Shown piece by piece: positions 28,708 to 37,656 of a stretch of DNA of 49,484 nt. Each line of letters opens with the position of its first letter. Position 1 is the stretch's first letter. The translations under genes and the position numbers were made by a program. Location: positions 1-49,484 of the forward strand of contig NZ_JAKIKW010000031.1 in NCBI RefSeq assembly GCF_023283945.1. The letters run 5' to 3'. The notes beneath the pieces were generated by a model. It did not search any database. It was not told where the DNA came from and saw only the letters and a list, made by a program, of their open reading frames with translations. Origin of the DNA: Shewanella gelidimarina (GTDB lineage: Bacteria; Pseudomonadota; Gammaproteobacteria; Enterobacterales; Shewanellaceae).

Positions 28708-29898
28708 GTGGCTACGAAAAAACAGATAATTCTACCCGTGGTAGTGATTGCATTAGGTGTCGCTGGATTTATTGGAATGTCGGCATTGAAAAAGCCCCCT
28801 GAAGAGAAACCGGAGATTGATACGACCCCTTTAGTGTCGGTGCAAGCTGTTGAAATCAAGCCGATGGACTTTTCAGTCAATTCTTACGGTGTTGTTGCAG
28901 CAAAATATGAAACTGAATTGGTTTCGCAAGTAAATGGTGAAATTGTTTATTTGTCAGACAAGTTTGTCCGCGGTGGTTTCGTCAAAAAAGGCGACATACT
29001 AGCTAAGATTGATCCAAGCGATTATGACGCTGCACTCATTGATGCACAAGCTAGCATGGCATCGGCACGAGCGACGTTGGTGCAAGAGAAAGCTTTTGGT
29101 AAGGTTGCCGAAGCGGAATGGAAACGTATCAAAGACGGAGTGCCTACTGAGCTGAGTTTGCGTAAGCCACAACTTGCACAGGAAATAGCCAAACTAAACT
29201 CTTCTGAAGCAGGCCTTAAACGGGCAAAACGTAATGTTGAACGCACTATCATTAAAGCGCCTTATGACTCTCTAATTGAATCACGCAAAATTGGACTGGG
29301 CTCTTATGTCAGTATGGGCACCCAACTAGGGAAAGTGTTAAGCACTGCGGATGCCGAAATACGTCTGCCAATTGCCGATAAAGAGATTCAATTTTTAAAC
29401 AATAAAGGTAAGAACGCAGAAGTTATCTTAAAAGGTGATTTCGCCGGCAAGCCTCAGGAATGGAAAGCCACTATCGTCCGCAGTGAAGGCGTTATTGATA
29501 GTCGCAGCCGTATGACATACCTGGTTGCAGAGGTTTCAGATCCTTATGGACTGAAGAGCAAGATGAACGAACTGCGCTATGGCACCTATGTGACTGCTAC
29601 CATCGAAGGATTGCACGCGGGACAAGTCACTGAAGTCGCCCGTCACTTAGTCATTAATAACCAAGTGGCTGTTATAGATGATAAGGGCGTACTTAGGTAC
29701 AAAGATGTGACTATTGTGCGTCAAATGGGTTCTAAGGTGATTATCACTGATGGACTCGACGTGGGTATGAACGTGATTACTTCGGCGCTTGATTATCCAA
29801 TAGAAGGCATGCAACTCGCCCTTCCCAAAGATAAAGTGCTTGATGGTGAAGATCTCGCCCCAAAACCAACGCAAATAGCGATGGGTGAGAAGGAATAA
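28708..29898 (+). CDS. RND efflux periplasmic adaptor (membrane fusion protein)
   Basis: A 396-residue membrane-fusion protein that would link the inner-membrane pump encoded next to an outer-membrane channel. An N-terminal anchor helix (IILPVVVIALGVAGFIG) is followed by a lipoyl-like half (VNGEIVYLSDKFVRGGFVKKGDILAKID), an alpha-helical hairpin (about 95-165), the second lipoyl half (RTIIKAPYDSLI) and beta-barrel domains. The start is set at GTG 28708, where AGAGGA lies 7 nt before it, removing 14 residues from the longest frame (TTG at 28666). It is in an operon with the RND gene, which starts 2 nt after the stop. The outer-membrane partner must be encoded elsewhere. Confidence 0.9.
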   Translation: MATKKQIILPVVVIALGVAGFIGMSALKKPPEEKPEIDTTPLVSVQAVEIKPMDFSVNSYGVVAAKYETELVSQVNGEIVYLSDKFVRGGFVKKGDILAKIDPSDYDAALIDAQASMASARATLVQEKAFGKVAEAEWKRIKDGVPTELSLRKPQLAQEIAKLNSSEAGLKRAKRNVERTIIKAPYDSLIESRKIGLGSYVSMGTQLGKVLSTADAEIRLPIADKEIQFLNNKGKNAEVILKGDFAGKPQEWKATIVRSEGVIDSRSRMTYLVAEVSDPYGLKSKMNELRYGTYVTATIEGLHAGQVTEVARHLVINNQVAVIDDKGVLRYKDVTIVRQMGSKVIITDGLDVGMNVITSALDYPIEGMQLALPKDKVLDGEDLAPKPTQIAMGEKE

Positions 29899-29900
29899 CC

Positions 29901-32900
29901 ATGATAGATACCCATAAAGGCGTAATCGCTTGGTTTGCCCGCAACAGTGTTGCTGCAAACTTATTAATGATCATCATTATTGTAGGCGGTTTGCTAACGG
30001 CAAACACGATACGCAAGCAGTTTTTCCCCGCTGTTGAAATAAACTGGCTAGAATTCAACGCTGTATATCCTGGCGCAGCCCCGCAAGAAGTTGAAGAAGG
30101 AATAACGATTAAGATCGAAGAAGCGCTCGAGAGCGTTCAAGGTCTTAAACGCGTGATTACCTACTCGAACCGCAACGTTTCATCTGGCTATTTTAGAGTT
30201 GAAGACTCTTATGATCCTCAAGTGGTACTCGAAGAGGTTAAATCAGAAATTGATTCTATCTCAAGCTTTCCCGATGGTATGGAACGCCCGAAAGTAGAGC
30301 GTATTAAACTTCGCCAAGAAGTGATGTACATCAGCCTCTATGGAGATTTAAACCAACGTCAGCTTAAAGATCTTGGTGAGAAAATACACGACGAATTACT
30401 GCAACTTCCTTTAGTCAGTATCACCGATTTTTACGGTGGCTTAGGCTATGAAATTGCCATTGAAGTCAGTAAAGATCGCTTAAGGGAGTTTGGCTTAAGC
30501 TTTAATGATGTGGCTGCGGCAGTACGGGGTTACTCGCGCAACATGTCAGCAGGGCAAATACGCGCTGAAAATGGTTATATTAATCTGCGAGTACAAAATC
30601 AGGCTTACGTCGGTTATGAGTTTGAAAGTTTACCGCTGCTCACGTTACAAGATGGCACAACCCTATTGCTGGGTGATGTCGCGACTGTTATTGATGGCTT
30701 TGAAGAAGGCATTCAATATTCAAAGTTTAATGGTAAAAACTCGGTTACCTTCTTTGTTGGTGCCGCCAATGACCAAAGCCTAACCGACGTTGCTGATGTG
30801 GTAAAAGGCTACATTGCGGATAAGCAAAAAGAGCTGCCCAATGGCGTGACGCTAGAGCCCTGGGTTGATATGACCTACTACTTGGAAGGCCGTCTTAACT
30901 TGATGTTAGACAGCATGAAAAGTGGCGCTATTTTAGTCTTTATCCTACTGGCTTTGTTCTTACGGGTAAGACTAGCATTTTGGGTGATGATGGGCTTACC
31001 TGTTTGCTTCCTTGGTACGTTACTCTTCATGCCAACAGCAATGATCGATGTCACAATTAACGTCATTAGTTTGTTTGCTTTCATCTTAGTGCTCGGTATT
31101 GTAGTCGACGATGCCATTGTGATGGGCGAAAGTGCCCATGCCGAATGCGAAGAGAAAGGCCAGCACATCGACAATGTCATTCGGGGGGTTAAGCGGGTTG
31201 CAATGCCTGCGACCTTCGGAGTCTTGACCACGATAGCGGCGTTTTTACCGATAACACTGGATGATGGCCCCTCTTCTGCCTTTGGTAAGGCGATTGGTTT
31301 TGTGGTTATTCTTTGTTTAATATTCTCATTAGTTGAATCTAAACTCATCTTGCCAGCCCATTTGGCACGCATGAAACAACCGAAAGTCGTCCAACCTGGT
31401 TCTAAAAACCCATTAGATTGGCTGCGTAATATTGTTAATTACCTGCAGAAAAAGGTCGATACCGGCCTGAAAATACTGATCAGTCAGTATTATCGTCCCT
31501 CTCTAGAACTTGCCGTTAAATATCGCTACACGGTGATTATGATATTTATCAGTTTGATTTTAATCTGTGCCGGATTATATGCAGGCGGTTTGGTCAGATT
31601 TATTGGTCAGCCAAAAATCCCTCATGACTTTCCACGCATTACCTTTGAGATGAATATTGATGCTTCTGAAAAATCAACGTTAACCGCGGCATTGCAGATT
31701 GAGCGTGCGCTGCGAGAGGTTGATGTTGATCTTGAAGCTCAATACGGCCAGAAAATGATCTCCGACATGCAGGTTGAGTTGCGAGGTCGAACTTCAGCGC
31801 AGGTAATGACGAAGTTGGTTGACCCTGAACTTCGCCCGATGGATACCTTTGCTGTTGCCGAACTTTGGCGTCAGAACATGCCAAAGATCCCTGGTATGAA
31901 GTCATTCACCATTCAAGATAACCTCTTTGGTGGTGGGCGTGATGATGGTGATATAAGCTTCCGACTCGAAGGTAAAGACGACGCTCAATTAGTCGCTGCG
32001 GCTAAAGAGCTAAAAGCGAAGCTTAACACCTTAAAAGGTGTAGGTGATGTTAACGATAGCCGTCAATCGAGTGCGAAAGAGATCCAGTTCGAACTTAAGC
32101 CACTGGCACATAGTTTAGGGTTAACACTGGCAGATATTGCAGGCCAAGTAGGAAACAGCTTTTATGGTTTAGAAGCCCAAAGAATTTTACGTAATGGTGA
32201 AGAGATAAAAGTGATGCTTCGCTATCCTGAAGAGCAGCGAAATTCAATTGCTCAGGTGTCTGATGTCAATATCAAAACACCACAGGGTGCTGAAATTCCC
32301 TTGTCTGAAGTGGCTGTGATTGTTGTCACCGACGGTGTTAACAGCATTCGACGTGAAAATGGTAATCGTACCATCAACGTTTGGGGTTCTGTTGATGCAG
32401 ACCAGGCTGAACCGTTTAAGTTAGCCAAAGATGTTAGAGATAACTTCTTACCTGAATTACTGACTAAGTACCCAAGGGTTAAAAGTGAAGTGTCTGGCAA
32501 TATCCAAGAGCAACTTGATAGTGCCGATACTCAGTTAAGAGATTTCCTCATCTCGATGCTAGTGATCTACAGCTTGCTTGCCGTGCCGCTAAAATCATAC
32601 GCACAACCGATAATGATAATGGCTGTTATACCCTTTGGGGTGATTGGCTCAGTACTAGGACACATGTTGTTAGGTTTAGATCTGAGTGCCCTTTCCGTAT
32701 TTGGTATTATCGCCGCCGCAGGTGTCGTGGTGAACGACTCCTTGGTGATGGTCGATTACATCAACAAATCTAGAGAGTCTGGGGTTCCGATGAAAAAATC
32801 GGTACTAGAGGCGGGTTGTCGACGCTTTAGGGCCATAATGTTAACATCACTAACGACATTTATCGGCCTAGTGCCCATTATGGCTGAGACCAGCATGCAG

Positions 32901-33104
32901 GCGCAGATGGTCATTCCAATGGCTGTATCACTCGCCTTTGGTGTGTTGTTCGCCACAGTGGTTACTTTGGTGCTTATTCCTTGTCTTTACGTGACTATCG
33001 AAGACATAAAGCGATTGATTGGCAGTAAATCAAGAGTGGAAGAGCCGATTGAATCTATTAATGCCGAACCTGTATTGCAAAATACATTGGCAGAGCAACA
33101 TTAA
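29901..33104 (+). CDS. RND-family efflux pump, inner-membrane subunit
   Basis: A 1067-residue proton-driven transporter with the normal RND layout: two repeats of one helix, a large periplasmic porter loop and five more helices. The proton-relay Asp pair in TM4 is present (D403, D404 in VVDDAIVMGE). In TM10 the lysine that AcrB uses is replaced by GVVVNDSLVMVDY (N945, D946), as in other non-AcrB branches. The porter domain keeps the FFPAVEINWLEFNAVYPGAA opening. The substrate cannot be told; drugs, detergents or lipids are possible. It is in an operon with the adaptor. A strong terminator follows. Confidence 0.92.
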   Translation: MIDTHKGVIAWFARNSVAANLLMIIIIVGGLLTANTIRKQFFPAVEINWLEFNAVYPGAAPQEVEEGITIKIEEALESVQGLKRVITYSNRNVSSGYFRVEDSYDPQVVLEEVKSEIDSISSFPDGMERPKVERIKLRQEVMYISLYGDLNQRQLKDLGEKIHDELLQLPLVSITDFYGGLGYEIAIEVSKDRLREFGLSFNDVAAAVRGYSRNMSAGQIRAENGYINLRVQNQAYVGYEFESLPLLTLQDGTTLLLGDVATVIDGFEEGIQYSKFNGKNSVTFFVGAANDQSLTDVADVVKGYIADKQKELPNGVTLEPWVDMTYYLEGRLNLMLDSMKSGAILVFILLALFLRVRLAFWVMMGLPVCFLGTLLFMPTAMIDVTINVISLFAFILVLGIVVDDAIVMGESAHAECEEKGQHIDNVIRGVKRVAMPATFGVLTTIAAFLPITLDDGPSSAFGKAIGFVVILCLIFSLVESKLILPAHLARMKQPKVVQPGSKNPLDWLRNIVNYLQKKVDTGLKILISQYYRPSLELAVKYRYTVIMIFISLILICAGLYAGGLVRFIGQPKIPHDFPRITFEMNIDASEKSTLTAALQIERALREVDVDLEAQYGQKMISDMQVELRGRTSAQVMTKLVDPELRPMDTFAVAELWRQNMPKIPGMKSFTIQDNLFGGGRDDGDISFRLEGKDDAQLVAAAKELKAKLNTLKGVGDVNDSRQSSAKEIQFELKPLAHSLGLTLADIAGQVGNSFYGLEAQRILRNGEEIKVMLRYPEEQRNSIAQVSDVNIKTPQGAEIPLSEVAVIVVTDGVNSIRRENGNRTINVWGSVDADQAEPFKLAKDVRDNFLPELLTKYPRVKSEVSGNIQEQLDSADTQLRDFLISMLVIYSLLAVPLKSYAQPIMIMAVIPFGVIGSVLGHMLLGLDLSALSVFGIIAAAGVVVNDSLVMVDYINKSRESGVPMKKSVLEAGCRRFRAIMLTSLTTFIGLVPIMAETSMQAQMVIPMAVSLAFGVLFATVVTLVLIPCLYVTIEDIKRLIGSKSRVEEPIESINAEPVLQNTLAEQH

Positions 33105-33129
33105 CACTTAATACGAGCTGTTTTTGTTT

Positions 33130-33163
33130 AAAAAGCCTGAAGATAATCTTCAGGCTTTTTTTT
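33130..33163 (+). terminator. Terminator of the RND operon
   Basis: A 10-11-bp stem, AAAGCCTGAAG with CTTCAGGCTTT, is followed by eight Ts, about 25 bp after the stop codon. Confidence 0.9.
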
Positions 33164-33245
33164 AGGACTAGACAGACTCATACTTGGGTCCATTCTATTG
33201 ATGCTCAAACCGTCAAAGTTAAGCCAATATTTTACTTTTTTAATT

Positions 33246-33280
33246 AAAAAAATGGGTCTGAATAATCATATTCAAACCCA
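33246..33280 (-). terminator. Terminator of the beta-propeller gene
   Basis: On the minus strand TGGGT-x-TGAAT pairs with ATTCA-x-ACCCA (arms 33253-33263 and 33270-33280) and is followed by seven Ts. It lies about 18 bp past the stop codon. Confidence 0.8.
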
Positions 33281-33297
33281 CTAAATTAGTCTTTAAA

Positions 33298-35262
33298 TTA
33301 GTTTACAGCACGCACTTGACCGATAAGTGGGTTTTTAACCGGTTGTGCAATGCCATACACAACCACCATACCTGTGCCACCACCCATAGTCGCGGTACGA
33401 CGATCAGGATTCTTATCAAGTAACGCCGGAATAACATTCCAATTGTTTGCAACCCAAACATTACCAGCATCATCGATCATAGTGTCAGTAGTTTCTTGCA
33501 TAATACCACTTTTATAAGAGTGAATTTGCTCGCCGACCTTAACACCTGAAGGGCAATCCCCAGAATGCTCACCACAGACTTGAATGAATCCAGTCCCTAA
33601 AAAGTCACCCACAAATACATTGTCGCCACCATCAATACTCACGCCCCAAGCTGCGTAAACTTGTTTATCCAACAGGTTAGACTTTAAAACTTTACCGGCC
33701 GGTGAAATCATTGTTAAATTACCCGTTTTAGGGATCTTTGCTTGATTTGCAAAAAGGTTATCTATAGAGATATGGAATTCATCAATAATACTTGTCCCTT
33801 TAGGAATGTTTGGTAATGGATAACCTGGAGTTAAGTTTGCGCCAACCCAAACATTACCCTTTGAATCAATCGCTAAACCCCTTGGTGCAACCCCGGTTTT
33901 AATTTGAATCGCTTCAGTTGGTTTATCGGCTTCAAATCGAGTCACAGTCATTGAGCCATTATTAGTCACCCATACAACATTGTTATTATCGACGGCAACG
34001 GCAAATGGACGTTTTAAACCAGGTACTGTCACAATTTTGCCTTTAGTGTAATCTCCACCAGGGAATAGAATCATCTGATCTAATTGATTATCTGCTACCC
34101 ATACATCACCATTAGGTGCGGTCGCTAACCCTTGTAATTGACCATTTTTGCCGTTAATCGTTGCAGGCCCCAATGCTTTACCGTTTAAGTCAAAAACCCC
34201 CACTTTTGCATTAAACGTAGAGATCCAAACTTTATCTTTAGAAACAGTGGTCCCCCAACCAACACCATCGAGTCCTTGTCCATTGTAGCCAACAAGTGCA
34301 GGTGATAACGCTTTACCACTAGGCGCTAAACGAACCACCCCACCGCCAATAGCGGTATTCAAACCCGATTGTGATCCCGGCATCCAGTTTTGACCACTCC
34401 ATAATTGACCTTGGTTATCAAACATCATTCGCCCTGGTGAATAGATCCCGCCGCCAGTCAATCGAACCATCAATGAAAAGTCTTCTGGCTGATAACTCAA
34501 ATAGGGTAAGTAATCAGTATCTCTGCGGCCATCATCTTTAGGATATGGGTACGCTTTTGCAAATAATTCAAATAACTCATCATTATTTTCGTAAGGTCGC
34601 TTTGCAATTTTTGAGAGTGCCTCTAACGTATTGTCGCTCGATGTTATCTCCAAAAAGCTATCGCATTTCCCGCGGCTTTGCTCTGCTCCACACAGCGTAA
34701 TTAATGCTGCTAAGGTATTCATTCTGCCTATCGTTTCAGATTCACCGACATTAGACCCGTTCAATACCGTTTCTCCGAAGCCTCCGGTCTGTACATTCGT
34801 TAAGTTTTGTACTTGCTCAGAACCTATCAGTAATCCATTTTTTGAGCCCGTTAACCCTTTTTTAGTAGAAAACAGCTGTGCATTTGGCCAAAGCGAACCG
34901 ACAGTGGTTATTTCATTCAGTACCACTTCTCCTTGTTGTTCATGGTTAAGAATAGATAAGCTGTGGTAGTCATTTACCCTTTTTCCATCGATTTTACCGC
35001 CCTTAGCAATGAAGTAATAAATGCCCCCCGCCACCTTGTTAACATCAGAAAAAGAAACATCACCAGAAGCTCCACTTTTTCCTTCAGCAATGATCAACGG
35101 TGATTGGCCAGCTTGTGCAAGCCATAGCGAAACGTTTGAGTCATTCACTTGATGGTGATCCGACTCCACATTTACATTGAATGAAATATGCTCATTTGCA
35201 TAGACACTCGTTGAAAACAGTAATGCTGCAGGGATCAAAGCCGCTATTTTAGTTAATTTCAT
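33298..35262 (-). CDS. Secreted NHL/Vgb-like beta-propeller protein
   Basis: A 654-residue exported protein. A clean signal peptide (MKLTKIAALIPAALLFSTSVYA, cut before NEH) is followed by an Ig-like N-terminal region (about 24-115) and a propeller with repeats of the form G-x-V-W-V-A/T-N/D-x (for example NGDVWVADNQLDQ, NNVVWVTNNG, KGNVWVGANL, GNVWVANNW), like the Vgb/NHL family. There are two cysteine pairs (CGAEQSRGKC, CGEHSGDC) and no CxxCH heme motif. Function is unknown: a lactonase-like, ligand-binding or dehydrogenase-partner role is possible. AAGG sits 6 nt before the ATG. A TetR-type operator lies between its probable -35 and -10, linking it to the alcohol/aldehyde operon. Confidence 0.85.
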   Translation of the reverse strand: MKLTKIAALIPAALLFSTSVYANEHISFNVNVESDHHQVNDSNVSLWLAQAGQSPLIIAEGKSGASGDVSFSDVNKVAGGIYYFIAKGGKIDGKRVNDYHSLSILNHEQQGEVVLNEITTVGSLWPNAQLFSTKKGLTGSKNGLLIGSEQVQNLTNVQTGGFGETVLNGSNVGESETIGRMNTLAALITLCGAEQSRGKCDSFLEITSSDNTLEALSKIAKRPYENNDELFELFAKAYPYPKDDGRRDTDYLPYLSYQPEDFSLMVRLTGGGIYSPGRMMFDNQGQLWSGQNWMPGSQSGLNTAIGGGVVRLAPSGKALSPALVGYNGQGLDGVGWGTTVSKDKVWISTFNAKVGVFDLNGKALGPATINGKNGQLQGLATAPNGDVWVADNQLDQMILFPGGDYTKGKIVTVPGLKRPFAVAVDNNNVVWVTNNGSMTVTRFEADKPTEAIQIKTGVAPRGLAIDSKGNVWVGANLTPGYPLPNIPKGTSIIDEFHISIDNLFANQAKIPKTGNLTMISPAGKVLKSNLLDKQVYAAWGVSIDGGDNVFVGDFLGTGFIQVCGEHSGDCPSGVKVGEQIHSYKSGIMQETTDTMIDDAGNVWVANNWNVIPALLDKNPDRRTATMGGGTGMVVVYGIAQPVKNPLIGQVRAVN

Positions 35263-35741
35263 GATAGACCTTACTTGTAAGTTAATTGACTTATTAAAAA
35301 GAGAATAAGGAGAGGTAATAGCACTTCATAATTCCTCTCTTCATCTGATGGATATATACTAACCGCTCGGTCGGTCACCATCAATTAGGTTACCTAAGAT
35401 CTGAATTTAGTTTTACTTATCTATCCTAATGAAGTGTTAATGTACTGGTGAAATAAGCTAATTAGGTCTTTAAAAGAGACCAAAGTGACTTTTATGAGTT
35501 AGCTGAATGAGAGAAGGCATGGAGTGATAAATAGACAGGCTGTCAAAGATGCACAATTAAGCATGTCGAGACGAGAGAAGGTTTAAGATCCTTGATAGCA
35601 TCTGCAATAACACCACTCTTACCTTACTCTTCTGGATTTTTGGATGGGCATTTTAACGAAGGTTGAGTTTAAATGCTCGCACAGTGTGGAACACTTTTAT
35701 TTCAATGACTTAAAGTGAGCTTATAAGTCTAAAGCTAGAGT
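35263..35741. other. Intergenic region upstream of the beta-propeller gene
   Basis: About 480 bp between the end of the TetR gene and the beta-propeller gene, both on the minus strand. It holds the TetR-type operator and probable promoter near 35350-35385. I see no clear terminator for the TetR operon. Confidence 0.4.
35359..35378 (-). promoter_or_regulatory. TetR-type operator in the beta-propeller promoter
   Basis: CTAACCGCTCGGTCGGTCAC matches the site at 39133-39152 at 15-16 of 20 positions. On the minus strand it sits between TTGATG (-35) and TAGTAT (-10) with a 17-bp spacer, about 100 bp before the ATG at 35262, so binding should block transcription. Confidence 0.7.
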
Positions 35742-36296
35742 CTATGGCTTAACAACCCGTAGTATGACACTCAGACTATCTTCTATATATTCCTCAGCTG
35801 TAATCTCAAGTTGAGAGTGGATCAATAAGGCTGTAGACATAAATAATGAATATATAAATTCAACGAGTATATCTGCTTTCTCACTAGCGACTTGTTTGCT
35901 TTCTTGCCCGCTGACAATCAAGTTATAAAGTCCTATAGTGGATTCTTTTTTTGCAACTAAGCGCCGTTCATTTGGGATCGACATCGCCGTATAGTAGGCA
36001 TTTAAAAAGACAATTTTATGGGGGTTTTCGATTGCCCAGCCAAGGTTGCTTCGCCACATATATATAAATTGGTCGCTAAAACTTAGATTTTCTGGTGCTG
36101 AAAAAAAATCAAAATCAGACTTGATTGATTTATATACTGCATCAATCAACTCAGCCTTAGTTTGAAAGTGATGAAATAGTGTGGCCTTGGCTACGCCCGC
36201 TTTTTTTGCAATATTAAGCGTAGATATAGCATCAATACCGGTATCAACGGCTAGCTCCAAAGTAGCATCTAAAATCTGCTGTCGTTTCTGAGTCAT
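35742..36296 (-). CDS. TetR-family transcriptional repressor
   Basis: A 184-residue one-component regulator. The N-terminal helix-turn-helix reads ILDATLELAVDTG, TLNIAKKAGVAKATLFHHF, KAELIDAVY (about 8-55), the standard TetR pattern. The C-terminal part (about 60-184) is the ligand-binding helical domain; its ligand is unknown. It is the last gene after the aldehyde and alcohol dehydrogenases on the same strand (82-bp gap containing two copies of an 11-bp TTTTATCTCAA repeat). It probably represses its own operon and the beta-propeller gene through the shared palindromes; this is inferred from position and site type. Confidence 0.88.
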   Translation of the reverse strand: MTQKRQQILDATLELAVDTGIDAISTLNIAKKAGVAKATLFHHFQTKAELIDAVYKSIKSDFDFFSAPENLSFSDQFIYMWRSNLGWAIENPHKIVFLNAYYTAMSIPNERRLVAKKESTIGLYNLIVSGQESKQVASEKADILVEFIYSLFMSTALLIHSQLEITAEEYIEDSLSVILRVVKP

Positions 36297-36378
36297 AGAA
36301 ATACCATTTGATGTTAAAAAGTAAAATACAAAAGAGAGATAGTTCCCTCTTTTATCTCAATTTTATCTCAATTTTATC

Positions 36379-37608
36379 TTATTTATTAAAGATAGTATAA
36401 ATAAAATCTTCTAACTCAATCTGAGAATTAAAGTAGCGCGGAACAGGATAAGGGCTCACGTACACCTCGTTAATGATATTTTTGCTCATTATTGATAAGT
36501 CCGAAAGCTTTATCATATTAGGTTTAGGTCTAATATTAAGCGATTCACAAAGCTCTATCACCTTACCGACCAGTTTATTGGCTTTCTCTAACTCACTGCC
36601 ATCGGTTATGTTAAGTGCTTCAGCCATTTCAGCTAATCGTTTGGTCGCGGAAGGAATATAAAACTTTAGTACGTAAGGAAGTACTAATGCGTTGGCTAAG
36701 CCATGTGGCATATTATATAAAGCCCCAAGCTGATGAGCGATTCCATGAACCCAGCCTACACTGGTTTGGGTAAATGTGACTCCTGCATTATGTGATGCTT
36801 GAGCCATTTTCAAACGACATTCTAATGAAGTAGCTTCATCACCAAAACATTGAGGCAGATAAGTCAATATGTCTCGAATGGTGTTTAGGTTCATTTCATC
36901 CAATTGTGGAGTTGAATACAAACTCAAATAAGATTCCATTGCGTGAGTTAATGCATCCATTCCGGTAGCAGCTGTAATCGCTGGCGGTAATCCAACCATA
37001 AGTCTTGGATCTAACACCGCTAGATCAGGCACGATTTTCATACTAATGACTTGTTTCTTCTGGTGATCTATTTCGTCTGTAACCACTGACACCACAGTTG
37101 TTTCCGAACCAGTGCCAGCAGTGGTCGGGATAGCAACGAAATAAGCCCCATGATTTTTGATTTTGAACATACCAACCGTTTTTCTTGGCTCGTAATTATT
37201 CCAGGCACAAGTATTAATGACCTTCGCGGCATCAATAGAGGAGCCCCCTCCAATCGCAATAACCGCATCGAAACGGTGCTGCTTACACGCTTCAATTCCT
37301 TTTTCAATCAGGGCAAAGTCTGGATCCGGCTCTACGCCATCAAATACCGCATAATTGATAGAGGCGTCATCAAGTGCTTCAGTTAAAAATTGAAATGCAG
37401 GCAAAGTACTAAAAACACTATCGGTAATAATAATTGGCCGCTTAACCCCTCTTTCCTGTATTTGTTCCATCATGTCTAAAACCGCATGATGGTTTGCAAT
37501 AACTTTAGGCGTAGGAAAACTAAGATAATTAAAAACCGGTTTCATTAATTTAGCGTAACCAATGAAGACATATTTTTTAAATGTAAAAGCGCAATGTTGA
37601 ATACTCAT
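36379..37608 (-). CDS. Iron-containing (group III) alcohol dehydrogenase
   Basis: A 409-residue Fe-ADH. NAD(P) and metal motifs are clear: GGGSSIDAAK and PTTAGTGSE for the dinucleotide, and four metal ligands in PDLAVLDP, MDALTHAMESY, GIAHQLGALYN and MPHGLANA. It should interconvert an alcohol and its aldehyde. Coupled with the aldehyde dehydrogenase upstream it would oxidise an alcohol to an acid, or detoxify an aldehyde. The N-terminus is about 20 residues longer than the usual start (MKPVFNYLSFPTPK), but GAGG 7 nt before the first ATG favours the long form. It lies 48 bp after the aldehyde dehydrogenase gene. Confidence 0.92.
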   Translation of the reverse strand: MSIQHCAFTFKKYVFIGYAKLMKPVFNYLSFPTPKVIANHHAVLDMMEQIQERGVKRPIIITDSVFSTLPAFQFLTEALDDASINYAVFDGVEPDPDFALIEKGIEACKQHRFDAVIAIGGGSSIDAAKVINTCAWNNYEPRKTVGMFKIKNHGAYFVAIPTTAGTGSETTVVSVVTDEIDHQKKQVISMKIVPDLAVLDPRLMVGLPPAITAATGMDALTHAMESYLSLYSTPQLDEMNLNTIRDILTYLPQCFGDEATSLECRLKMAQASHNAGVTFTQTSVGWVHGIAHQLGALYNMPHGLANALVLPYVLKFYIPSATKRLAEMAEALNITDGSELEKANKLVGKVIELCESLNIRPKPNMIKLSDLSIMSKNIINEVYVSPYPVPRYFNSQIELEDFIYTIFNK

Positions 37609-37656
37609 TGTAAAACCTCAATAAATTCAAAAACCAGCATCCTTGCCCTTAGGTTA

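Noticed and set aside
30878..31372. 164-codon open frame opposite the RND pump
   Set aside because: A shadow of helix-rich pump sequence on the other strand.
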